In this document: positions 1-8,336 of the stretch, in pieces | Position numbering within the stretch: the first letter of the stretch is position 1 | Layout: every line of letters starts with the position of its first letter | Assembly (NCBI RefSeq): GCF_000800455.1 | Contig: NZ_CP007456.1 | Location: 2,294,001 to 2,358,000 of the forward strand | DNA from: Bifidobacterium catenulatum PV20-2 | GTDB taxonomy: Bacteria; Actinomycetota; Actinomycetes; Actinomycetales; Bifidobacteriaceae | Direction of reading: 5' to 3' | Length of the DNA stretch: 64,000 nucleotides | Translations under genes and position numbers: made by a program | Notes under the pieces: generated by a model | The model's input: the letters and a program-made list of their open reading frames with translations, nothing else | Database searches by the model: none | Told to the model about the DNA's origin: nothing

Positions 1-82
1 AGTAAGACCGTTTCCTAGACGGGAGACAAGGCGCAGGCGCCACAGCACCTCGCCCCTCTTCTTTCCAATCCTTAAATCACAT

Positions 83-125
83 AGCGGGAGGCCGCGGTTT
101 CAAACGGAATCGCGGCCTCCCGCTT
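83..125 (-). terminator. Hairpin terminator of the MFS gene
   Basis: A long GC-rich inverted repeat (gcgggaggccgcg ... cgcggcctcccgc) lies just beyond the stop codon of the minus-strand MFS gene. The first 80 bases of the window hold no gene I can recognise. Confidence 0.75.
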
Positions 126-139
126 TTCACGTACGCCGG

Positions 140-1468
140 CTACCCCTCCTCAACAGCGAGATTACGGGCTGCGGCACGTTCGCGGGGACCGCGCGTCACA
201 TAGAAACCAATCGCCACAATCACGAACATCACCGTGCAACAGGTCCACAGCATGTGGCTGCCGAACGCGTTCAGAATCCAACCTCCGACAAGAGGCGAGA
301 ACGCATTAGACAGCGACCACACCAGGTTGTACAGGCCCTGATACGTGCCGCGCACATCCTTCGGCGCGATGTTCGCCACCGTCGTGGCGGCAATCGGGAA
401 CGTGCCAAGCTCGCCGAGCGTCCACAACACGGTTGCAATCGCAAATGTCACCCACGAATCGGCGCAGATTTGGAACGCGTAACCAACCGCCGTGATGGAC
501 ATGCCAAGCACCAGCACACGGGTATTGCTCATCCGCTGAAACAACGCGATCGCGGGAATCTGCAGCAAGCACAGAATGCCACCGTTGATGGTCAGCAGGC
601 TGGAATATTCGTCTGTGCCGAGCCCAATCTGCGTCATGGAGATCGGCAGGCCGCTGACGATCTGGAAATACGCCAGCGTGTACAGGAACATCAGCACCAC
701 CATCGACATAAGTGCTTTGTCGGCGCACGCGCGACGATAGCTACGCCAGATGGAGAATTGTTGCGATTGGGTAGTTTGCGAAGTTTCAGAACGTTCCACA
801 GGTTGTTTCACGGATGGTTCTGACGGTTGTTCCACAGGTTGTTTCACGACACGTTTCACAAACCGTCCGGCAACGCGCACACCCAATCCGGCTTCCTTGA
901 AGAACACCATCATCAGCAACGTGGCGAACACCAGCACCGCCGCTTCCACATAGAACATCAGCGAATAGGAAATCTTGACAAGCTGGTTGGCGATGATCGG
1001 CCCGATCGCAAAACCAAAATTCGCAGCCCACGTCTGCAACGAATACGCGCGCTTCTGCTTGCGGAACGGAACAACGTCGGAAACGTACGCCGCGACCGCG
1101 GGCGTCGGCATGGAGGAAATCACACCGTATATCAGCAACGCAATCGCCATAATCCAAGGATCGCCGATAAAAGCCAGCAAAACCAGCATCGCGGCGGAAC
1201 CCAAGTTGCCGATGACAATCATCGCGGGCCGCCCGAATCGGTCAGACAACGCGCCACCGTACAGGCAGCCGAAAATGCCACCGAAACCGTACATGGAAAC
1301 GATGGTGCCGGCCACGCCCGCGCTCACATGCATGTCGGAAACAAGATACATGGAAAGGAACGATGTGACGAAACGGCCCATCCACAGGATGAGCAACGTG
1401 ACCCACAAACCCCAGAACATGACGGGCAAACCAAAAATCTCTCTTCTTTTCTCCATTCCATCCATCAT
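140..1468 (-). CDS. MFS transporter (multidrug/sugar efflux type)
   Basis: Major facilitator superfamily permease of about 442 residues with roughly 12 hydrophobic segments in the cytoplasmic membrane. The SDRFGRPAMIV stretch near residue 75 fits the loop 2-3 motif A of the family. A hydrophilic central loop near residues 213-240 is rich in Lys, Gln, Pro, Glu and Ser and contains a near-duplicate KQPVE unit. The reading frame stays open upstream to 1603, but that part is hydrophilic and runs into the divergent rRNA methyltransferase gene. I therefore start at the ATG-ATG at 1468/1465; ATG 1456 is also possible. The substrate cannot be read from sequence; multidrug or sugar efflux is a family-level guess. 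Confidence 0.8.
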   Translation of the reverse strand: MMDGMEKRREIFGLPVMFWGLWVTLLILWMGRFVTSFLSMYLVSDMHVSAGVAGTIVSMYGFGGIFGCLYGGALSDRFGRPAMIVIGNLGSAAMLVLLAFIGDPWIMAIALLIYGVISSMPTPAVAAYVSDVVPFRKQKRAYSLQTWAANFGFAIGPIIANQLVKISYSLMFYVEAAVLVFATLLMMVFFKEAGLGVRVAGRFVKRVVKQPVEQPSEPSVKQPVERSETSQTTQSQQFSIWRSYRRACADKALMSMVVLMFLYTLAYFQIVSGLPISMTQIGLGTDEYSSLLTINGGILCLLQIPAIALFQRMSNTRVLVLGMSITAVGYAFQICADSWVTFAIATVLWTLGELGTFPIAATTVANIAPKDVRGTYQGLYNLVWSLSNAFSPLVGGWILNAFGSHMLWTCCTVMFVIVAIGFYVTRGPRERAAARNLAVEEG

Positions 1469-1523
1469 ATCGGCTAGGAGCGAAGCAGCCGATTTTCCCG
1501 GGGTGCTGGGAGAATGGACAACT

Positions 1524-2525
1524 ATGGCAATGAAAAAAGGACCGACCAAGGGGTCGGGTGGAAAGCATCGTAACTCGCTGAGAGGCAAGGGACCGACTCC
1601 CAAGGCCGAAGACCGCGTGTATCACAAGGCTTACAAGGAAAAGCAGGCCACTAATCGCCGTAAGATGGCGGATCCGCGGCTGGCAGCACGCCGTCGCGTG
1701 GCAAAGTTCAGCTCGGAATCCGATGATCTCGTCATCGGCCGCAATGCCGTGCTCGAGGCGCTGCGTTGCGGTGTGCCCGCAAGCACGCTGTATGTGGCCG
1801 CGCGCATCGAACATGATGACCGCACGCGCGAAATCATTCGTCTCGCCGGCATTCATGGACTGAACCTCATGGAAGCCGACCGTTTGGAAATGGATCGTAT
1901 CGCACGCTCCTCCAACCATCAAGGCGTGGTGATGAAGGCGCAGCCGTTCCAGTATTCCTCGCTCGCCGAGCTGGTGGAACGCGCTGACAAGAAGTCCCGC
2001 GCCATGGAAGCGGCCAACTCCACAAGCGCACGCATTGCGGCACGTCCGCTATTCATCGCGCTTGACGGCGTTACCGATCCGCAGAACCTGGGCGCGGTCA
2101 TCCGTTCCGCGGCCGCATTCGGCGCGAACGGCGTGATTCTGCCGGAACGTCGTTCCGCTTCGGTCACCGCAGCCGCTTGGAAGGTGTCCGCAGGAGCTGC
2201 CGCACACATGCCGGTCGCCCGCGTGGTGAACCTCACCAAAGCCATTGAAAGCCTGAAGGAACGCGGCTACTACAGCGTTGGTCTCGACGGTGGCGGCGAC
2301 GCCCTCGTTGGCGAAACCGGTTTCGAAACCGATCCGCTGGTCGTAGTGCTCGGTTCCGAAGGCAACGGCCTGAGCCGTCTCGTACGCGAGGCATGCGATT
2401 CCATCGCCGGCATCCCAATGTCGAACATGGTTGAATCACTGAACGCTTCCGTCGCGGCCGGCATCACGCTGTATTCCGTCGCACGAGCCCGTCGTGAGGC
2501 CGGTGCCGCCGCCAACGCGAAGTAA
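1524..2525 (+). CDS. rlmB: SpoU/TrmH-family 23S rRNA 2'-O-ribose methyltransferase (RlmB type)
   Basis: Predicted to methylate a 2'-hydroxyl of 23S rRNA using S-adenosylmethionine. The 333-residue protein has a very basic N-terminal tail (residues 1-60), then the substrate-binding domain opening with VIGRNAVLEAL near residue 70, and the SpoU catalytic domain from about 180 (ALDGVTDPQNLGAVIRSA). The knot motifs of the family are present: VLGSEGNGLSRLV near 285 and IPMSNMVESLNASVAAG near 305. Start is ATG 1524, preceded by gggag; the frame is open further upstream but overlaps the divergent MFS gene. The gene is transcribed alone and ends at a strong hairpin at 2600-2633. Confidence 0.9.
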   Translation: MAMKKGPTKGSGGKHRNSLRGKGPTPKAEDRVYHKAYKEKQATNRRKMADPRLAARRRVAKFSSESDDLVIGRNAVLEALRCGVPASTLYVAARIEHDDRTREIIRLAGIHGLNLMEADRLEMDRIARSSNHQGVVMKAQPFQYSSLAELVERADKKSRAMEAANSTSARIAARPLFIALDGVTDPQNLGAVIRSAAAFGANGVILPERRSASVTAAAWKVSAGAAAHMPVARVVNLTKAIESLKERGYYSVGLDGGGDALVGETGFETDPLVVVLGSEGNGLSRLVREACDSIAGIPMSNMVESLNASVAAGITLYSVARARREAGAAANAK

Positions 2526-2599
2526 TAACGCGCAAAGCAACAGCAAGCACAGCGAAACTGCGGAAGCAAACACGGCAAAGCAGCACGTCTGAAATGATT

Positions 2600-2633
2600 A
2601 TGAGCGGATAGTCCATACGGATTATCCGCTCAT
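2600..2633 (+). terminator. Hairpin terminator after the rRNA methyltransferase gene
   Basis: Perfect 11-bp arms (atgagcggata / tatccgctcat) around a 12-base loop, followed by a T-rich stretch. Confidence 0.7.
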
Positions 2634-2713
2634 TTGTTATGCAAGTCTGTACTTGGATTGATCCTGCGCTTCTGCAGATCTACTCTCCCACCATCGCTCT
2701 CTCGCAGTACATG

Positions 2714-2758
2714 TCTCACTTTCAAAAGTCAAATATTTTTTGAGTTTTGAAAGTGAGA
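2714..2758. repeat. DUF4143-ATPase-associated hairpin repeat, copy 1
   Basis: Inverted repeat with 19-bp arms and one mismatch (arm ctcactttcaaaagtcaaa, loop tattt). The same element recurs at 2862-2900 and 4172-4218, bracketing the ATPase gene. Between copies 1 and 2 the DNA is AT-rich and probably carries the promoter. Confidence 0.85.
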
Positions 2759-2861
2759 CTCTTTCACATAAACCCCTGTATATAAACAATCATTACATAA
2801 AAAGCGCTATTTTTCAACGAAAGTGCATTGTTAATTAATACTCATATAGCTACGGATGATA

Positions 2862-2900
2862 CACTTTCAGAAGTCAAATATTTTTTGAGTTTTGAAAGTG
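2862..2900. repeat. DUF4143-ATPase-associated hairpin repeat, copy 2
   Basis: Second copy of the palindromic repeat, with one base change in the left arm (cactttcagaagtc). It ends 15 bases before ATG 2916 of the ATPase gene, so it sits in the 5' leader of the transcript. Confidence 0.85.
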
Positions 2901-2915
2901 AACGGTTCTGCAACT

Positions 2916-4202
2916 ATGGATACATTGAAGTCTAGAACGCGGTATCTTAACGAAGCGCTCCTTTTCCGAGACACGGATTTAATCAAAGTAATAACCGGTG
3001 TCCGACGTTGCGGCAAATCAAGTCTGCTCAGACTCATCCGCAGAACCATCGAAGCAGAACAAGTACCCGGCCGCGCCTTCGTCGAGCTCAACCTCGAAAG
3101 CATGGCCTGCCCGGTCAACACCGTCGAAGAACTTTACTCATATTTCCATGACCGCGCCAGCACAGCAGGCCGCACCTACATCTTCCTTGACGAGCCGCAA
3201 CGCATCACCGGTTGGCAAAATGCCGTGAACGCACTGCGAGTCGACTTGGACTGCGACATCTACCTCACCGGATCAAACGCATACCTGCTTTCAAGCGAAC
3301 TATCCACCTATCTTTCCGGACGGTACGTGGAAGTGAAAATGATGCCGCTCGCATTCGAAGAATATTTGGACTTCTGCTCGATTTCATTCGCCCCCGGCAA
3401 AACAGTCGCGTTGGATGCCGACGGACAGCCAGTCCTCTTCGACGATTTATTCGAACGATATCTCATCTATGGTGGTATGCCCGCCATAGCCTCATTGAAT
3501 ACCACGCAACGCATGCACTCGACTTATATGTCAAGCTTGTATGACGCCGTTGCCACACGAGATATCGTGAACCGCGAGCGTAACAGAGACCAAAGTCGCG
3601 TATCAAATCCCGAATTATTACGTAATGTCGCCAACTATCTTGCCGACAGCATAGGCAATCCGATCTCCGCGAAGAAAATCGCAGACACACTCACCTCAGC
3701 AGGATCGAAAACATCACACGTCACCACCGGATCCTACATATCCGCCTTGAACGAAGCATACTTGTTCTACCGCGCTACGCGTTACGATCTGCACGGCAAA
3801 TCCATGTTACGCACCAATCCAAAAGAGTACATCGTGGATTTAGGACTCCGATCCTACCTCGGCGGCTATCGCATGACCGACATTGGCCACGTTTTTGAAA
3901 ATGCCGTGTATCTGCAACTTCTGTACAGAGGATACACAGTGCATGTCGGCGCACTCTATGGCAAAGAAATCGATTTCATTGCAGTGAAAGACGATAAACG
4001 ACTGTACATTCAGGTCACTGATGAGATGGAAAGTTCGACCACACGCGAGCGCGAAGTCGCACCGCTCAAGTCACTACAGGAAGAATTTCCTAAGATGATA
4101 GTCGTAAGAAAAGGTTCGTACGGCACCGATATTGACGGTATTGCGATTGTCAGTGCCCGAGATTTCTTCCTCCCTCACTTTCAAAAGTCAAATATTTTTT
4201 GA
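2916..4202 (+). CDS. AAA ATPase with C-terminal DUF4143 (nuclease-like) domain
   Basis: Orphan ATP-binding protein of the AAA_14/DUF4143 family, 428 residues. Walker A is GVRRCGKSS (about residues 28-36) and Walker B is TYIFLDE (about 88-93). The C-terminal part (about 330-390) contains GKEIDFIAVKDDKRLYIQV, which resembles the PD-(D/E)XK fold proposed for DUF4143. The cellular role of this family is unknown. ATG 2916 lacks a good ribosome site; GTG 2898 or TTG 2892, both inside the repeat, are alternatives. The last residues (HFQKSNIF) and the stop codon are encoded inside repeat copy 3, which is very unusual. No partner gene is next to it. Confidence 0.85.
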   Translation: MDTLKSRTRYLNEALLFRDTDLIKVITGVRRCGKSSLLRLIRRTIEAEQVPGRAFVELNLESMACPVNTVEELYSYFHDRASTAGRTYIFLDEPQRITGWQNAVNALRVDLDCDIYLTGSNAYLLSSELSTYLSGRYVEVKMMPLAFEEYLDFCSISFAPGKTVALDADGQPVLFDDLFERYLIYGGMPAIASLNTTQRMHSTYMSSLYDAVATRDIVNRERNRDQSRVSNPELLRNVANYLADSIGNPISAKKIADTLTSAGSKTSHVTTGSYISALNEAYLFYRATRYDLHGKSMLRTNPKEYIVDLGLRSYLGGYRMTDIGHVFENAVYLQLLYRGYTVHVGALYGKEIDFIAVKDDKRLYIQVTDEMESSTTREREVAPLKSLQEEFPKMIVVRKGSYGTDIDGIAIVSARDFFLPHFQKSNIF

Positions 4203-4218
4203 GTTTTGAAAGTGAGGG
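4172..4218. repeat. DUF4143-ATPase-associated hairpin repeat, copy 3 (contains the stop codon)
   Basis: Third copy; here the arms extend to ccctcac / gtgaggg. The left arm and loop encode the last residues and the TGA stop (4200-4202) of the ATPase. Confidence 0.85.
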
Positions 4219-4235
4219 TCGAGAGGGGTAGCAAA

Positions 4236-4263
4236 AAGCGGAGGATTTAATAGTCCTCCGCTT
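4236..4263 (+). terminator. Hairpin after the ATPase gene
   Basis: Inverted repeat agcggaggat ... cctccgct, placed 34 bases after the ATPase stop. Confidence 0.6.
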
Positions 4264-4344
4264 AACGGCTCGGCCCTGCAATTTTTGACTGCGGCTACGC
4301 CGCAGGCTCAATACTGCCTTCGACTCGGCTATCGCCTCGTCTCA

Positions 4345-4391
4345 GGGCACATTGGAAAAGCTCCACTGGAGCTTTTTCTATCAATGTGCCC
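4345..4391 (-). terminator. Nested hairpin terminator of the DUF4032 gene
   Basis: Outer arms gggcacattg / caatgtgccc enclose an inner hairpin gaaaagctcc / ggagctttttc (4355-4378). Its outer arm overlaps the DUF4032 stop codon. It may work in both directions. Confidence 0.7.
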
Positions 4392-5790
4392 ATACAGCTG
4401 CGTCGGGATCGTCGTCGGGGTTGTAGCCGTCGTCAGGATCGTCATAGGTGTATTCGTCGTCAATCACACCGGAATCGGCTTCGGCGTTCAGGGCGGCCAC
4501 ATCCTTCGTGGTGAGCTTGTACTGCGGAAGCACCTTGTCCACATAGCTTTGCACAGCCTCAGCCATCGGCACATCATGACCAGCACTCTCGGCCAGGAAC
4601 CAACGGTGGTCAAGCACCTCATGGAAGAACTGTGCCGGTTCGATCTGCGAACGGTATTCGCGCGGAATCATGCGCACGGTCGGCTCGAACACTTCACGCA
4701 TCCAATCGGTGGCAACAATCTCAAGATCCTCACCATCACGCCATGTGGAAGCACGGTAGGCATCCAAATCGTTGAGAAGTCGACGAGCCTGATTCTCCTG
4801 CACATCAAGACCAGTCAAACGCAGCAGCTTACGATTCGCATAACCGGCATCGACCACACGCGGACGCACCAGCACGCGCTTGCCATCTTCGGCGGTCTTC
4901 ATTTCCAGCTCATCCACATCAAAACCAAGCTCATTCAGCTTGTTAACGCGCTTCTCAATCTTCCACATCTCATCCGGACCGAACTTGTCGGTATCAGTCA
5001 GCGCGCTCCATAGCGAATGATAACGATCCACCAAACGGTTGCCGATCTCAATCTCATCAACACCGCTCGGCAGCAGCGAACCGGACGAAAGATCCATCAA
5101 TTCGCCAATAATGTTCGTACGAGCCAAATCAACATCGTATTCGCGCTGGCCTTCCGTCAAATTAATCTGCAGATCACCGGTTTCCGCATCAACCAAAAAT
5201 GCGGAGAACGCATAGGCATCACGCAGGAACAACACGTTCGACAGCGACACATCGCCCCAATAGAAGCCGGCCAAATGCAAGCGCACCATCAGCACAGCCA
5301 GTGCGTCGATCAGTCGTTCCGCAGTATCAGGGCGCAGATTACGCGCGAACAGCGCACGATACGGCAGTGAGAACTTCAAATGCTTGGTAACAAGAATCGC
5401 TTCCAGCGGCTCACCTTCACGGCTATGACGGCCCGTGACCACGGCGATCGGCTGCACGGTCGGCAGTTCCAGCTTCTGCAGGCGACGCAGCAGCTCGTAT
5501 TCTCGTTCCGCCACATTGCGCGTGATTTCCTTCATGGCGTACACTTCGTCGCCCACGTGCACGAAACGCACCACGTGCCTGGAAATACCACGCGGAAGAT
5601 TGGCCAGCAGGTCTTCCGGCCAAGTAGCCAGCGGCTTTTCCCACGGCAGGGTGAACATCTTCGGATTCGAGCTTGCGGCGGTGATTTTCAGCGCCTGCGG
5701 CTCCGGAGATGAGGCGGCCGGATCTTCAGCCTTCACGGAAGTTGCTTTCAGCACACGGGGATCCATCTGTGGCAATTCAAGAGATTCCAT
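4381..5790 (-). CDS. DUF4032 domain-containing protein (kinase-like fold, function unknown)
   Basis: Soluble 469-residue protein of the actinobacterial DUF4032 family, which carries a lipopolysaccharide-kinase-like domain. Visible pieces: an N-terminal Pro/Ser/Ala-rich tail (1-45), YAMKEITRN near 109 that could be the kinase Lys strand, and LHLAGFYWGDVSLSNVLF near 190 that matches the kinase catalytic loop (D..N spacing), followed by FLVDAETGD resembling the metal-binding DxE/DFG segment. The DUF4032 region proper lies around 230-420. The acidic C-terminus ends in a run of Asp. No substrate is known. The gene stands alone between hairpins. Confidence 0.75.
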   Translation of the reverse strand: MESLELPQMDPRVLKATSVKAEDPAASSPEPQALKITAASSNPKMFTLPWEKPLATWPEDLLANLPRGISRHVVRFVHVGDEVYAMKEITRNVAEREYELLRRLQKLELPTVQPIAVVTGRHSREGEPLEAILVTKHLKFSLPYRALFARNLRPDTAERLIDALAVLMVRLHLAGFYWGDVSLSNVLFLRDAYAFSAFLVDAETGDLQINLTEGQREYDVDLARTNIIGELMDLSSGSLLPSGVDEIEIGNRLVDRYHSLWSALTDTDKFGPDEMWKIEKRVNKLNELGFDVDELEMKTAEDGKRVLVRPRVVDAGYANRKLLRLTGLDVQENQARRLLNDLDAYRASTWRDGEDLEIVATDWMREVFEPTVRMIPREYRSQIEPAQFFHEVLDHRWFLAESAGHDVPMAEAVQSYVDKVLPQYKLTTKDVAALNAEADSGVIDDEYTYDDPDDGYNPDDDPDAAVWAH

Positions 5791-5918
5791 AAATCAACAA
5801 TTTACCTGTTGACCTACCCGAAGAAGCAAGTATGGACGAATCCGTTTCACCTGCCGATATTTCATTCATCGATATGCGATGATCATCATTGAAATTTCAA
5901 TATCACATTTCATTTGAG

Positions 5919-5973
5919 ATCTCACCATTGCAATCTCAATAACGAAATCTCACTACAGGAAAACAAATCTCAC
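5919..5973. repeat. Four short direct repeats (ATCTCAC-like) upstream of the DUF4032 gene
   Basis: The heptamer ATCTCAC or ATCTCAA starts at 5919, 5933, 5947 and 5967 in an AT-rich stretch. Apart from this and the next terminator, I see nothing else in 5791-6173. Confidence 0.45.
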
Positions 5974-5989
5974 TATTACAGATACAACA

Positions 5990-6022
5990 AAAGAAGCCCC
6001 GCACCAACGCGGGGCTTCTCCA
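5990..6022 (-). terminator. Rho-independent terminator of the sugar-ABC ATPase gene
   Basis: Perfect stem agaagccccgc / gcggggcttct, followed on the minus strand by a T-rich tail. Confidence 0.85.
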
Positions 6023-6173
6023 ACGAGACGGTAAGAGAGGAAGAGTACGTCTCGTTTAATGGTTGACGGAAGTTCGCGCTTCCGCCAAGTTTATATTCAG
6101 CCACCCGCCAGCCGATTTCCGCAAAGGATATTCCCCTGAAGAAACAGCCAACGGTTGGTTACTCGGTATCAGC

Positions 6174-7301
6174 TCAGTTCAGACGCAGCTCGGTCGACGG
6201 AGCGAACAGGTGCATCTTGGACGGGTCGATCTTGATCTTGACGGTATCGCCGACCTTCGGGAGAGCACGCGGGTTCACGCGGATCGTGGTGAGCTTGTTC
6301 TGGTCGGACATCATGGTGGATGCCTCAGCAGCGGAGCCATCGGTGATGATGTTGCCGTAGATATAACCATCGGAGCCCAGATCCTCAACGTTCATGACCT
6401 TGAGGGAGAAGGCATTGGCGTCATCCGGGGCAGCCAAGGAAGCGTCTTCCGGACGGAAGCCGACAACGATCTGGCTGTTGTCTTCAGCGGTGAGCTTGTT
6501 GACAGCCTCAGCCGGCAGATCCACGGTGTCTTCGCCGATCTTTGCCTTGCCGTTGACCACCGGGTGGGTGTTGATGTTCATCGACGGGGAGCCGATGAAG
6601 CCAGCGACGAAGACGTTGGCCGGACGATCGTACAGCTCGGTCGGGGCGCCGACCTGCTGCAGGACGCCGAGCTTGATGACGGCGATGCGGTCGCCCATGG
6701 TCAGAGCTTCGGTCTGATCGTGGGTCACGTACAGGGTGGTAACGCCCAGCTGGCGCTGCAGAGCAGCGATCTGGGTACGGGTCTGCACGCGGAGCTTGGC
6801 ATCGAGGTTGGACAGAGGCTCATCCATGAGGAAGACCTTCGGCTCACGGACGATTGCACGACCCATAGCCACACGCTGACGCTGGCCACCGGACAGAGCC
6901 TTCGGCTTACGATCAAGGTACTCGGTCAGGTCGAGGATCTCAGCGGCCTTCTCGACGCGCTTGCGAATCTCTTCCTTCGGGGTGCCGGCGATCTTCAGAG
7001 CGAAGCCCATGTTGTCAGCCACGGTCATGTGCGGGTACAGAGCGTAGTTCTGGAACACCATTGCGATGTCGCGGTCCTTCGGTTGCATCGTGGTGACGTC
7101 CTTGCCACCGATGAGGATGCGGCCCTTGTTGACCTCTTCAAGGCCAGCGAGCATACGCAGAGTAGTGGACTTGCCGCAGCCAGACGGGCCAACCAGCACC
7201 AGGAACTCGCCGTCCTTGATGTCCATATTCAAATCATCCACCGACGGCTTATCGTTGCCCGGGTAGATACGAGTAACATGGTCGAATACGACTTCTGCCA
7301 T
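6174..7301 (-). CDS. msmK: Sugar ABC transporter ATP-binding protein (MsmK/UgpC type)
   Basis: Cytoplasmic ATPase of carbohydrate ABC importers, CUT1 class, 375 residues. Walker [10 protein letters not shown] is near residues 38-46, the signature [14 protein letters not shown] near 137, and Walker B VFLMDEP near 157. After about residue 240 there is the C-terminal TOBE/MalK-like regulatory domain. No permease or binding-protein gene is adjacent. Proteins of this type commonly serve several importers, so it is the natural candidate to power the fucosyl-glycan importer at 33-36 kb, which lacks its own ATPase; that link is inference. A quasi-palindrome at 7403-7420 in its upstream region could be an operator. 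Confidence 0.9.
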   Translation of the reverse strand: MAEVVFDHVTRIYPGNDKPSVDDLNMDIKDGEFLVLVGPSGCGKSTTLRMLAGLEEVNKGRILIGGKDVTTMQPKDRDIAMVFQNYALYPHMTVADNMGFALKIAGTPKEEIRKRVEKAAEILDLTEYLDRKPKALSGGQRQRVAMGRAIVREPKVFLMDEPLSNLDAKLRVQTRTQIAALQRQLGVTTLYVTHDQTEALTMGDRIAVIKLGVLQQVGAPTELYDRPANVFVAGFIGSPSMNINTHPVVNGKAKIGEDTVDLPAEAVNKLTAEDNSQIVVGFRPEDASLAAPDDANAFSLKVMNVEDLGSDGYIYGNIITDGSAAEASTMMSDQNKLTTIRVNPRALPKVGDTVKIKIDPSKMHLFAPSTELRLN

Positions 7302-7402
7302 GATTTGTCATCCTTTCAGAGGCAGGTACGTGCCTCACGATCCGTTGTAAAGGGATTTCTTCCGGTGCCTCGCCTTGCGGCTTACAACTTCGACAAAGCC
7401 AC

Positions 7403-7420
7403 AATTTAAAGCGTTAATTT
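7403..7420. promoter_or_regulatory. Possible LacI-type operator upstream of the ABC ATPase gene
   Basis: The 18-mer aatttaaagcgttaattt is an imperfect dyad (7 of 9 positions match across the centre), about 100 bases upstream of the ATPase start. The rest of 7302-7619 holds no gene and no clear structure. Confidence 0.3.
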
Positions 7421-7619
7421 ATTTCTTTGGTTTGGCGAAGGTTCTCTTCGTTGAGCCACGTTCCATGATACATACAACACTAAAACTGTCAACGCGTGTC
7501 GCGAGTCGCACTGTTTACCTACGCTGACAAAAGGGGGCTAACGGCATAGTAGATACACGAATTTATCGTCATCATGCAAGACAATGGTGCGGAGCGAAAG
7601 ACGGAACAGGGAGGTTGCA

Positions 7620-8336
7620 ATGCGCAATATTAGAATCGGCGTGGTCGAGGACGATCCCGCAAGCTGCCAGCTGGTGCTCGACTATCTCAATCGATATCAA
7701 CAGGAAAATGGCGAGCAATTTACCGTTTCCGTATTCGACGACGGTGCGCGAATCGTAGAAAAATATACCCCCGTTTACGATATTTTACTGCTCGACATCG
7801 AGATGAGCGAAATGGACGGCATGGCCGCCGCGAGACGCATCCGCGAGCGCGATGACAAAGTCGTGATCGTGTTCATCACCGCTGCCCCGCAGTATGCAAT
7901 CAGCGGGTATGAGGTGCGTGCGTTGTCGTACTTGCTTAAACCTCTACCGTGGTTCGCGTTTTCGCAGGAGCTCAAGAAATCGATCGACATGGTGCGACGC
8001 AATGGCGACGATTCCATGCTCATCGAAACCGGCAACGGGCAGATGCGTCTGAATCTTGCCGACATTCTGTATCTTGAATCGATTCGGCACACCATCGTCA
8101 TCCACACGCTGGAAGGCAAACTGTCGATCAACGGAACGCTCAAAGACATGGAAGCCAAGCTTGCCGACCATCATTTCTTCCGCTCGAATTCCTGCTATCT
8201 GGTGAACCTCAAGCATGTGACGGGCGTTGCCGACCAGGATTGCGTGATGTCGAATGGTGAGCAGCTGCGCGTGAGCCGCCCACGCAAGAAGGCGTTCATG
8301 GCCGCACTGACTGACTATATGGGAGGTGGCAGGTGA
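7620..8336 (+). CDS. LytTR-family response regulator
   Basis: DNA-binding response regulator of the AgrA/ComE/LytR class, 238 residues. The receiver domain (1-120) shows acidic residues in GVVEDDP and the phospho-acceptor Asp in LLLDIEMSEMDG near residue 60. The LytTR DNA-binding domain follows (about 130-235), with the typical YLES...HTIVIHT and FFRSNSCYLVNL segments. ATG 7620 has an excellent ribosome site, agggagg, 5 bases upstream. The stop overlaps the GTG start of the sensor kinase by four bases, so the two are translationally coupled. Targets are unknown; no peptide or export gene of a quorum system is next to it. Confidence 0.9.
   Translation: MRNIRIGVVEDDPASCQLVLDYLNRYQQENGEQFTVSVFDDGARIVEKYTPVYDILLLDIEMSEMDGMAAARRIRERDDKVVIVFITAAPQYAISGYEVRALSYLLKPLPWFAFSQELKKSIDMVRRNGDDSMLIETGNGQMRLNLADILYLESIRHTIVIHTLEGKLSINGTLKDMEAKLADHHFFRSNSCYLVNLKHVTGVADQDCVMSNGEQLRVSRPRKKAFMAALTDYMGGGR

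Noticed and set aside
6063..7409. A 448-codon frame antisense to the sugar-ABC ATPase
   Set aside because: The opposite strand carries all ABC ATPase motifs and a matching terminator.
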